From Saccharomycopsis crataegensis (lineage: Eukaryota; Ascomycota; Saccharomycetes; Ascoideales; Saccharomycopsidaceae), in contig NW_027043819.1 of assembly GCF_037102585.1 (NCBI RefSeq), forward strand, positions 1,302,001-1,366,000: a stretch of 64,000 nt of DNA, in the 5' to 3' direction. Within the stretch, counting starts at the first letter, position 1, and each line of letters opens with the position of its first letter. Positions 36,985 through 45,696 of this stretch are shown piece after piece. The translations under genes and the position numbers were made by a program. Below the pieces are notes generated by a model. It had not been told where the DNA came from and made no database searches. It saw nothing but the letters and a program-made list of their open reading frames with translations.

Positions 36985-39590
36985 TATGTTTATTCATTGG
37001 AATTTTGATTTGTCTGTTTGTTTCTGGTTGCATCAGCTTCCAGAGTTGACAAATCATCATTGGTTGGTGTTAATTCTGTTTTCTCATGTACTGGAATTTC
37101 ATCACCCAGTAGAATTTCATCCTGCTCATATTCTTCTGAATCCTCATATTCGTCTTTTGCATCATAGATGTATTCTCCATCATTTTCATACTCCTCATCA
37201 TATTCTTCGTCATTATCATTATCAGGTTCTGCACTTGATTCAGACAGGGTTGGCTCTTTAGAGCCAGTTTGTGCCAGTTTTGATGTCACTGATGGGTGTG
37301 GGTCTTTAATGACTAACTTAATAGATTTTGGTACAAATGGTTTTGGTGCTGAAGGCTTGGTGGTGTTAATTTTGGTCAAAATTGGGGTAGAGATTGGGGT
37401 AGATTTTGGGGTAGATTTTGGGTAGAAGCTGGGGTAGAAGTTGGGTTGGACAAGGTTTGATTAGATTTTGGGGTAATTGGATGGGATCTAAACACATTCA
37501 ACTTAATTCCTGGTTTGGCTGACTCTTGCTTGGTTTCAGCTGGTTTCTCCCTTTGAAGGATTTTCTTTGGTTTGACGGATGCCTTCTTTTTGGAGGCCTT
37601 TCTAACTTGATTAACCGGAGGAGGGGTGATTTGATGCTTTCTGTTGATAGCTGGTGTGGTAGTTTGAATATTTTCATAATCATCATCTCTTTCTTTGGAT
37701 ATTAATCCCAATTGGTGGAATGGATTCTTCCATAAATTGCTCAGTTCATTTTGTGGTGGTTTTGACTGTCTGGATCTAGATGAACCATGAACCATGGTGA
37801 ACTCGGTAGAAGGAACTTCAATCACTGGTGGTTGATTTTGCTTCTGTTTGGGGTTCTCATGACGATCATCTGTAACATTTTTCTTTGGCCGCTTAAAGTA
37901 ACAGTCTTTAGCTACATGGCTAGGCTTTTTGCAAATCGCGCAAGATGCTTGCTTGCAATTGTATCTGGTGTGTTCTCTTGAACCACAATTGATACAGTGT
38001 AAGCATTTAGTAATAACTTTAGAAACAATGTTGTCTTGGTGAATAACCGGGATTTGTTTTCCTGGTTCCATTTCCAAGTAACCATAAATGTAACGATTTT
38101 TAAGCTCCTCGTTAGGTCTTTTAGTCATGTCACTTTTAATCACTGAGAATGATGTTGGTTCAATTTGGGCTAGGTCAAGCGCTTGCTTGATGGTAGCATC
38201 GACAAAATAGTCGGGGGTTGTTTCCAAGGCTGTTATCTCAATCAATTGGATTTCTTTATCATTCTTATTGATATTGATGCGTGGCTTGTAAGTGGATTGT
38301 TCAATGTCAACACTTAAATGGCTAGTGACAAAATCAATAAATGCATTACGTAACTTTTCATTCTTAGTTTGTAATTGACCTTTCAATATTGGGATAAGTG
38401 AGGATTTGAGACAAATAGTTTCATTTGAAATAAACAAGTAGTTTTGAGCTTCAATTAAAGCTTTCTTGATGAAGTTGATATCATCATTATCATTCAAATC
38501 AGTTTCAATGTTGGTTAATTTAACATCGATTAATTTTTGGAAGGCATCCTTTATTGAACTCAAATGATCATCAAGTTCATACTTCCGGTAGACTTCAGGT
38601 GGGATAATAAATGACATCATGATTTTTTGTTTATCTTGATGGCTCATAATAAATTTAATGTAATCCTCCTCTGCAATATTAGATTGTTTCAATCTTGAGA
38701 ATTCATTAATTAAATCGGAATTTGTATAAAATTTGAAAAACTTTTCAATGGTGTAGATTTTAACAAATTCTTGATATTTCTCTTCAACATTTTCCACTTT
38801 TTGTGTGTCAAATCCGAAAAGTGATCCCCTCATGCCCTTTTCCTTAATAGCATATTCAAGGACATCTTGGTGTTCGAACTTGATTGATTTGAGATATTTA
38901 GCCCATTTAAAAACTCTTTCGAATTTGGCTAAAACATTTTGAAAAGTGGAGGTGGTGTTCATAATCAGGGTCCCCTGTTGGGATGCGCCTTTAGAGCCCG
39001 AGGCGATTTGGGCGTAGGATCTGCTGAAAGCAGCAACTGAGGCTGGGTTAGTTTTTTTTGGGGTTTTTTGGTTTTCAGAGTTTTTTTGGGTTTTGTTGTT
39101 TTCAATTTTTTTTTGGTTTTCAGAGTTTTCAGTAACAAAATCAATAGAAACAGAAGGTTGTGAATCTCCTTGAGATTCAATGGTGGCTTGATTTGACATA
39201 TGCATGTCGACGCTAGTGTCACCTGCACTATCAAGATTGCGATCGCAATCAACTGGAGAAACATTAATTTCCGGGGCTGGGCGGTGGGCAATATCAACAT
39301 CAGAATCAGCATTAGAGGCCTCATTTATGGTATTAGATGGGGTTGCAAAGGTTTCAGCAGTACTTAAAAAAGTATTGTCATCTTCCTCAGTGATTTCTTC
39401 GTCTGAATGTGGTTCATTTCCGTGTTTGTTTACATTGTTTTGATCGGTTGCGTTGGGATTTGCATGATCTAAGTCAACGATAATATCAGAAGAAACCAGG
39501 GTTTCTTGAGAAGGTGGATCATTTGTTGGATCAGTGGAGTAGTTGGAAGGCTTTGGAATTCTTTTGGTATTATTAATACTCATTATAATG
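35651..39590. repeat. 17.8-kb tandem segmental duplication, partial third unit
   Basis: Third copy, which ends at the 5' end of its LINE A. Beyond about 39,590 the flank is not tRNA-Lys but unrelated sequence with a poly(T) run, so the array stops here. The ORF1 half carries substitutions absent from the other two copies. Confidence 0.85.
36990..39583 (-). pseudogene. LINE A ORF1, copy 3, one frameshift in the TPKS repeats
   Basis: The N-terminal 720 residues (MSINNTKR start at 39,583) carry the central domain and both knuckles. A one-base deletion in the 15-bp repeat tract near 37,420 moves the frame, so the read-out becomes QNLPQNLPQ and stops. The acidic C-terminal 128 residues continue in the original frame. 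Several substitutions (for example PTNDPP for PKNDPP and NSDLINE for NSHLINE) distinguish this copy from copies 1 and 2. Confidence 0.85.
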
Positions 39591-39806
39591 GAACTTTTTT
39601 TATTTGTTTTTTTTTTTTTTATAAAGTCCCTATATTTAACTACTAAGAGCTATATAGGTCATCGCACTTTTTATGTACGGTTATTATGATCAATTATGCG
39701 CAGCTATGGCGACTTATTTGGTGTCCGTTTTCTCCCAATATTTTTGGTAACCCGGGAGTTTGGGTTGGAAAATGCAATGTTTTTGACTTGTAGCAACCTG
39801 TCACTA
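39591..39806. other. Unassigned spacer with poly(T) tract
   Basis: About 215 bp with a 14-T run at 39,607-39,620 that, read on the minus strand, is a poly(A) tract right upstream of LINE A copy 3. It may be the tail of an older LINE-type insertion, but the sequence beyond it (from 39,621) matches none of the 3' UTRs in the window. No gene seen. Confidence 0.4.
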
Positions 39807-39905
39807 TTTTTTTTTTAGCCAGGGAGGAGGAAATCTTCGAAAGACACCAGCGACGCAACCTTACCGGTAGTGTGAGATTTTTACTCACTAAAACCCCCTT
39901 GTATC
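39807..39905 (-). mobile_element. LINE C-like 3' end relic
   Basis: A 10-T run (39,807-39,816, a poly(A) tail on the minus strand) followed by sequence matching the LINE C 3' UTR, including GGAGGAAATCTTC and the hairpin GTGAG-ATTTTTA-CTCAC plus AAAACCCCC. Only about 100 bp remain, as expected for a heavily 5'-truncated insertion. Confidence 0.65.
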
Positions 39906-39967
39906 TTACCTTCAGAGTGGTATTACTCCTTACTCAGCTAGCGTACTGAACGTGACCTGGTGGTTAA

Positions 39968-40037
39968 TGCAGCGAGCGGGGTTCGAACACGCGACCCTTT
40001 CTTAGTCTATGGTTCTGCCCACTACGCCACCCAGCGC
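39968..40037 (-). pseudogene. tRNA-like relic
   Basis: On the minus strand an A-box-like TGGCGTAGTGG and a B-box-like TGTTCGAACCC are spaced as in a tRNA. The acceptor arms do not pair, the T stem has a mismatch and no anticodon stem can be drawn. It is probably a decayed tRNA or tRNA-derived repeat. Confidence 0.35.
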
Positions 40038-40044
40038 AGGTTAC

Positions 40045-40090
40045 CGTTGGTAACCAAGACTCAACCCAACCATGATCCAATAATATAACA
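40045..40090 (-). repeat. Truncated solo LTR, family 2
   Basis: On the minus strand begins TGTTATATTATTGG and matches the first 46 bp of the LTR at 4,114-4,417. The TGTTA end lies 12 bp upstream of tRNA-Asp, the same distance as between the other LTR and tRNA-Lys. Confidence 0.7.
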
Positions 40091-40102
40091 AGGCATATCA
40101 AT

Positions 40103-40174
40103 TCCGTGATAGTTTAGTGGCTAGAATCCCCGCTTGTCGCGCGGGGGACCGGGGTTCAATTCCCCGTCGCGGAG
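40103..40174 (+). tRNA. tRNA-Asp(GUC), first copy
   Basis: Acceptor TCCGTGA/TCGCGGA, anticodon loop CTTGTCGC within CCCCG/CGGGG, T arm CCGGGG-TTCAAT-CCCCG; no intron. Only 12 bp without a T-run separate it from the following tRNA-Lys, so the two are probably transcribed together by Pol III. Confidence 0.95.
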
Positions 40175-40186
40175 ATCCGTATTTAG

Positions 40187-40270
40187 GCCTCGCTAGCACA
40201 ATCGGTAGTGCATTCGACTCTTAACTATGATGTAATCGAAAGGTTGCGGGTTCAAGCCCCGCGTGGGGCT
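40187..40270 (+). tRNA. tRNA-Lys(CUU) with short intron, first copy
   Basis: Acceptor GCCTCGC/GTGGGGC, anticodon stem TTCGA/TCGAA, loop CTCTTAA carrying about 11 extra nt (an intron after position 37), T arm GCGGG-TTCAAGC-CCCGC. Close to yeast tRNA-Lys(CUU). TTATTTTT follows directly as terminator. Confidence 0.93.
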
Positions 40271-40366
40271 TTATTTTTAAAAAAATTAATCAAAAAATGT
40301 TTGAGTATTTTAGTCTCGATGAATTTTTTATCAGGGTTCGGAAAAAGTCCCTAAAAATTTGCTTTG

Positions 40367-40407
40367 TTGGTAACCAAGACTCAACCCAACCATGATCCAA
40401 TAATATA
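40367..40407 (-). repeat. Truncated solo LTR, family 2, split by a DNA transposon
   Basis: Second copy of the relic at 40,045-40,090, part of a tandem duplication with the tRNA cassette. The remaining few bases (TAACA) are at 42,680-42,684 on the other side of the Tc1/mariner-like element. Confidence 0.7.
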
Positions 40408-42679
40408 CAGTGTTTTCATTTTTTATTCGTACCACCCACCGGAAATGTTCATACCAGTGGCAAAAAATAATTCATACCGACCCCCGGTATTTTTCGTACC
40501 ACCGCAGCGGGATTTATTCAGACCATCTAAGAAAAATAGTTCATACTATTGCACTTTAATTATTCATACCAACAGTATATAAAATTCATATTAATTCCTT
40601 TCTTTTTTTATGTGACTGGCTCTATAAGCCTCTAAGCTACTCAGTTTAAACAAATTATACTCATTTTTTCCATAATTCTGTGCTACTTTCTACAAAGCCT
40701 GATATCTATAATAATATCAATAATATCACGTGATTACGGTTTTCAAGAAATGGGAACGAATGTATGGTAGGAGCTGTTCTCCATTTAAGATGATGAATTC
40801 CCACTTTTGACATTCAATTCGGTCTTTATATGATCACCAGATTACTTACAAAAAAAAGCATAAGATTTTACCATCAAAACTAAGTATGGACTTGAAAGCC
40901 AAGCTACTAACTGATGGGTATGTTGATGGCCTAGGTAATAGATTCTATGCTGAACCCAGTGAAATGACTTTAGAGTCTGAAATAGCACCAGTTGAAGCTT
41001 GCTTTAGTTACAGTGACTATAAGCATTTTGAAAAACCAGGTATCATGGATATCATGGAAATTGATCCTATTTTCGAAGAAGAAGAAAATGCCGAGATGGA
41101 AATTGAAATGAAAGAACGAAGATATAGAGGTTCGTACCAGTATTATAATCAAGCTGTCAAACAAAGATTTTGGCACTTGGTCATGGAAGAAGGTGTATCA
41201 GCTTACAAGGCTGCAAAATTAGAAGATATACCTTTGCAAACTGCTTACACATGGAAAAGAAAGTGGAACAAAATACTTGTCAATGAATTAAATGGTATCT
41301 CGAAGCCAATAAAGAAAAGAGGTCGTAAACCCCTTCTCACTGATGAACATAAGGAATTCCTTCAAAAATTGATAAAGGAAGATGCTACAGTGACTCTCGA
41401 TTTTATGTTGGAGAGACTCAAGAAAGCCTTCACCAATGTAAGAGCCAAGGCTACAACAATCTATAACTTTGTAACCAAGGTCTGTAAGCTAAGTCTCAAA
41501 CGTATTTCTAAATGGGCTTTGAGAAGAAGTCTGGAGGAATTGAAGAAACAGAGACTCGAGTGGGCAGAGAAGTATAAAGACAAGCTCGACTTTAGTCAAA
41601 ACTGTATTTTCATCGACGAAGCAGGTTTCAATATCAGTATGCGGCGTGAGTATGGATGGTCTGCTGTGGGTGAAAAAGCAGTTCTTACTGTTCCCGTAAC
41701 CAGAGGGCTTAATATTTCGTTCATTGGGGCAATTTCTGTCAAAGGTTGTATTGAATTAAAGGTCAGAACTCCAGTGGCTACATCCAATAAGAAGAGAAAA
41801 CTTGATTCAGAAACGACCATTGACAAAGTGAGTAAAGGTACTACAGCTAATCACTTCTACAGTTTTGTAAAGTCAGTGATCCAGCAAATAGAAAATAACG
41901 AGGAGCTCAAAGGTATGAAATATTTGATCCTTGATAATGCTGCCATTCATAAACGACGTGATCTTCAGTTACTAGTGGCACTGAGTGGCTTGGAACTTGT
42001 GTTTTTACCTCCTTATTCTCCAGGGTTGAATGCTATAGAAGAATTCTGGTCAGTATGTAAGAGTAAAGAAAAGATCAAACTTGAGCAAGAAGGAGCAATT
42101 AACTCCAAGAAAATATTTCCCTTGATAGTTACAAGGGATTCTGCAGACATGCTTCTAGACATATTGATCTCTGTTTACAACAGCAGCTCTTTTGAAAACA
42201 AATACCAAAGATGAAGAAAAAAAATTAGAAAACAAAATACAGAAAACAAACCAAAAAAAAAAAAAGTAAAAACTATAAAAAAAATTACATAAAGACGCAA
42301 CAAAGCTCCAAAACAAATTAATGAAAATTTAAAATTTTAAGGAAGGACGAAACCACTCCAAAATTTGGTTATGAGCCTTTGAAATGGTAAATGAGTATTG
42401 CAAAGGGGCTTTATTGGGTGTGCGGGTCCCCTGTAACATGTTTAATAATATCAAAGATAAAATATTAATGAAAGCATAAGAATTTTATGCATTTAGTATG
42501 AATTTTGTATTCTGTTGGTATGAATAATTAAAGTGCAATAGTATGAACTATTTTTCTTAGATGGTCTGAATAAATCCCGCTGCGGTGGTACGAAAAATAC
42601 CGGGGGTCGGTATGAATTATTTTTTGCCACTGGTATGAACATTTCCGGTGGTTGGTACGAATAAAAAATGAAAACACTG
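40408..42679 (+). mobile_element. Tc1/mariner-like DNA transposon, copy 1 (2,272 bp)
   Basis: Starts CAGTGTTTTCATT and ends AATGAAAACACTG. The terminal inverted repeats are about 168 bp (40,408-40,575 and 42,512-42,679), flanked by TA on both sides, the target duplication of this superfamily. It encodes one transposase in the plus direction. The insertion split a solo-LTR relic 20 bp upstream of the second tRNA-Asp. Confidence 0.93.
40886..42214 (+). pseudogene. Tc1/mariner-like transposase (DDE_3 type), copy 1, C-terminus altered
   Basis: The first 390 residues match the second copy (43,433-44,761). An N-terminal helix-turn-helix region (about 75-125) is followed by GRKPLLTDEH and the catalytic core, with Asp near 244 (FIDEAGFN), Asp near 349 (LILDNAAIHK) and Glu near 384 (PGLNAIEEFW). 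The last two catalytic residues are separated by 34. After KSK a 2-nt and a 17-nt deletion relative to copy 2 change the frame, so the last 50 residues are out of frame. The catalytic triad is intact, but the C-terminus is probably non-native. Confidence 0.85.
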
Positions 42680-42697
42680 TAACAAAAGAACATCAAT

Positions 42698-42769
42698 TCC
42701 GTGATAGTTTAGTGGCTAGAATCCCCGCTTGTCGCGCGGGGGACCGGGGTTCAATTCCCCGTCGCGGAG
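42698..42769 (+). tRNA. tRNA-Asp(GUC), second copy
   Basis: Same sequence as 40,103-40,174, again 12 bp before a tRNA-Lys(CUU). The DNA transposon ends 18 bp upstream. Confidence 0.95.
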
Positions 42770-42781
42770 ATCCGTATTTAG

Positions 42782-42865
42782 GCCTCGCTAGCACAATCGG
42801 TAGTGCATTCGACTCTTAACTATGATGTAATCGAAAGGTTGCGGGTTCGAGCCCCGCGTGGGGCT
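42782..42865 (+). tRNA. tRNA-Lys(CUU) with short intron, second copy
   Basis: Same as 40,187-40,270 except one base in the T loop (TTCGAGC instead of TTCAAGC). A TTTTTTT run lies about 10 bp past the 3' end. Confidence 0.93.
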
Positions 42866-42967
42866 TAGTGAAACATTTTTTTAGCGGTAGTGGCTCCTGA
42901 ATGAATTATGCGACGGGAGAAAAGTCATTAGACGGGCTCGAAAACTGACACTTTTTATCATAACATA

Positions 42968-45236
42968 CAGTGTTTTCATTTTTTATTTGTACCAACCACC
43001 GGAAAGGTTCATACCAGTGGCAAAAAATAATTCATACCGACCACCGCAGCGGGATTTATTCAGACCATCTAAGAAAAATAGTTCATACTATTGCACTTCA
43101 ATTATTCATACCAACAGAATACAAAATTCATACTAAATGCATAAAATTCTTATGCTTTCATTAATATTTTATCTTTGATATTATTAAACATGTTATAGGG
43201 GACCCGCACACCCAATAAAGCCCCTTTGCAATACTCATTTACCATTTCAAAGGCTCATAACCAAATTTTGGAGTGGTTTCGTCCTTCCTTAAAATTTTAA
43301 ATTTTCATCAATTTGTTTTGGAGCTTTGTTGCGTCTTTATGTAATTTTTTTTATAGTTTTTACTTTTTTTTTTTTGGTTTGTTTTCTGTATTTTGTTTTC
43401 TAATTTTTTTTCTTCATCTTTGGTATTTGTTTTCAAAAGAGCTGCTGTTGTAAACAGAGATCAATATGTCTAGAAGCATGTCTGCAGAATCCCTTGTAAC
43501 TATCAAGGGAAATATTTTCTGTGGCTTCTTTCACCCTTGGAGTTAATTGCTCCTTCTTGCTCAAGTTTGATCTTTTGACTTTACTCTTACATACTGACCA
43601 GAATTCTTCTATAGCATTCAACCCTGGAGAATAAGGAGGTAAAAACACAAGTTCCAACCCACTCAGTGCCACTAGTAACTGAAGATCACGTCGTTTATGA
43701 ATGGCAGCATTATCAAGGATCAAATATTTCATACCTTTGAGCTCCTCGTTATTTTCTATTTGCTGGATCACTGACTTTACAAAACTGTAGAAGTGATTAG
43801 CTGTAGTACCTTTACTCACTTTGTCAATGGTCGTTTCTGAATCAAGTTTTCTCTTCTTATTGGATGTAGCCACTGGAGTTCTGACCTTTAATTCAATACA
43901 ACCTTTGACAGAAATTGCCCCAATGAACGAAATATTAAGCCCTCTGGTTACGGGAACAGTAAGAACTGCTTTTTCACCCACAGCAGACCATCCATACTCA
44001 CGCCGCATACTGATATTGAAACCTGCTTCGTCGATGAAAATACAGTTTTGACTAAAGTCGAGCTTGTCTTTATACTTCTCTGCCCACTCGAGTCTCTGTT
44101 TCTTCAATTCCTCCAGACTTCTTCTCAAAGCCCATTTAGAAATACGTTTGAGACTTAGCTTACAGACCTTGGTTACAAAGTTATAGATTGTTGTAGCCTT
44201 GGCTCTTACATTGGTGAAGGCTTTCTTGAGTCTCTCCAACATAAAATCGAGAGTCACTGTAGCATCTTCCTTTATCAATTTTTGAAGGAATTCCTTATGT
44301 TCATCAGTGAGAAGGGGTTTACGACCTCTTTTCTTTATTGGCTTCGAGATACCATTTAATTCATTGACAAGTATTTTGTTCCACTTTCTTTTCCATGTGT
44401 AAGCAGTTTGCAAAGGTATATCTTCTAATTTTGCAGCCTTGTAAGCTGATACACCTTCTTCCATGACCAAGTGCCAAAATCTTTGTTTGACAGCTTGATT
44501 ATAATACTGGTACGAACCTCTATATCTTCGTTCTTTCATTTCAATTTCCATCTCGGCATTTTCTTCTTCTTCGAAAATAGGATCAATTTCCATGATATCC
44601 ATGATACCTGGTTTTTCAAAATGCTTATAGTCACTGTAACTAAAGCAAGCTTCAACTGGTGCTATTTCAGACTCTAAAGTCATTTCACTGGGTTCAGCAT
44701 AGAATCTATTACCTAGGCCATCAACATACCCATCAGTTAGTAGCTTGGCTTTCAAGTCCATACTTAGTTTTGATGGTAAAATCTTATGCTTTTTTTGTAA
44801 GTAATCTGGTGATCATATAAAGACCGAATTGAATGTCAAAAGTGGGAATTCATCATCTTAAATGGAGAACAGCTCCTACCATACATTCGTTCCCATTTCT
44901 TGAAAACCGTAATCACGTGATATTATTGATATTATTATAGATATCAGGCTTTGTAGAAAGTAGCACAGAATTATGGAAAAAATGAGTATAATTTAATTAA
45001 ACTGAGTAGCTTAGAGGCTTATAGAGCCATTCACATGAAAAAAAAGGAATTAATATGAATTTTATACACTTTTGGTATGAATAATTAAAGTGCAATAGTA
45101 TGAACTATTTTTCTTAGATGGTCTGAATAAATCCCGCTGCGGTGGTACGAAAAATACCGGGGGTCGGTATGAATTATTTTTTGCCACTGGTATGAACATT
45201 TCCGGTGGTTGGTACGAATAAAAAATGAAAACACTG
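42968..45236 (-). mobile_element. Tc1/mariner-like DNA transposon, copy 2 (2,269 bp), inverted
   Basis: Same family as 40,408-42,679 in opposite orientation, with ends CAGTG...CACTG and TA at both flanks. One terminal repeat (42,968 side) lacks about 20 bp found in the others. Transposase on the minus strand. Confidence 0.92.
43433..44761 (-). CDS. Tc1/mariner-like transposase (DDE_3 type), copy 2, looks intact
   Basis: 442 residues starting MDLKAKLLTDGYVDG. It is a cut-and-paste transposase: a helix-turn-helix region binds the inverted repeats and a DD34E core (FIDEAGFN, LILDNAAIHK, LNAIEEFW) cuts and joins DNA at TA. An acidic segment (about 55-80, EEEENAEMEIEMKE) precedes the HTH. The C-terminus (VKEATENISLDSYKGFCRHASRHIDLCL) looks like the regular helical end of the family, suggesting this is the native version. 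Intact terminal repeats and TA flanks make it a possible autonomous copy. Confidence 0.88.
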   Translation of the reverse strand: MDLKAKLLTDGYVDGLGNRFYAEPSEMTLESEIAPVEACFSYSDYKHFEKPGIMDIMEIDPIFEEEENAEMEIEMKERRYRGSYQYYNQAVKQRFWHLVMEEGVSAYKAAKLEDIPLQTAYTWKRKWNKILVNELNGISKPIKKRGRKPLLTDEHKEFLQKLIKEDATVTLDFMLERLKKAFTNVRAKATTIYNFVTKVCKLSLKRISKWALRRSLEELKKQRLEWAEKYKDKLDFSQNCIFIDEAGFNISMRREYGWSAVGEKAVLTVPVTRGLNISFIGAISVKGCIELKVRTPVATSNKKRKLDSETTIDKVSKGTTANHFYSFVKSVIQQIENNEELKGMKYLILDNAAIHKRRDLQLLVALSGLELVFLPPYSPGLNAIEEFWSVCKSKVKRSNLSKKEQLTPRVKEATENISLDSYKGFCRHASRHIDLCLQQQLF

Positions 45237-45238
45237 TA

Positions 45239-45696
45239 AATGGGTCTGTAGGTCTTATACTAGGAACCAGATCATTAGATCTCTATTCATAAATATTATA
45301 GTCGTTGCTATCAAGATTATATTTACAGCCAATATTGCTTTAAGGTTGCTAGGTGTCGTGCTGTTTGTCCTTATATTTAACTTTATTAGCTAAAGTGTTT
45401 GTCATTATAGTTTAACTTTATTAGCTAAAGTGTTTGTCATTATAGTGTAAAAGTATAAGTCACGTGTAGAGCCTGGATTCTATAGAGTTGTTGAATAATA
45501 ATGTTTTGAATCATCAATATTTGGTGCTAGATCCTCAAATTTTCTTCAGTTTTGTGGGTTTAGTGGTGAATAGACATCTCTACATGTACATAGTATCCAC
45601 AGAACAGAGTTTTTGGGTCAAAATTCTAAATTTATTAAATAAAAAAGCAAAGATATTTTATAGTAGCAATGAAAGTATGAGCAACACTTAAAAATA
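45239..45696. other. Non-coding spacer with a 35-bp tandem repeat
   Basis: No gene seen. A 35-bp unit (TTTAACTTTATTAGCTAAAG then TGTTTGTCATTATAG) occurs twice, at 45,376-45,410 and 45,411-45,445, with a partial unit before it. This may be the subterminal region of the neighbouring hAT relic, but no terminal inverted repeat was found. Confidence 0.5.

Larger units (their letters stand above)
28337..39590 (-). mobile_element. LINE A, copy 3, interrupted by a copia element
   Basis: Third LINE A, with the copia element at 29,239-34,220 in the same ORF2 site as copy 2. Its 5' end near 39,590 lies beside a poly(A) tract of another sequence (poly(T) at 39,607-39,620) instead of tRNA-Lys. ORF1 carries private substitutions; the ORF2 half equals copy 2. 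It probably represents the original right-hand parent of the recombination. Confidence 0.85.

Noticed and set aside
1-39590. Three independent copia and LINE insertion events at the same relative sites
   Set aside because: The identical insertion points and target duplications show that the whole interval was duplicated once it contained them.
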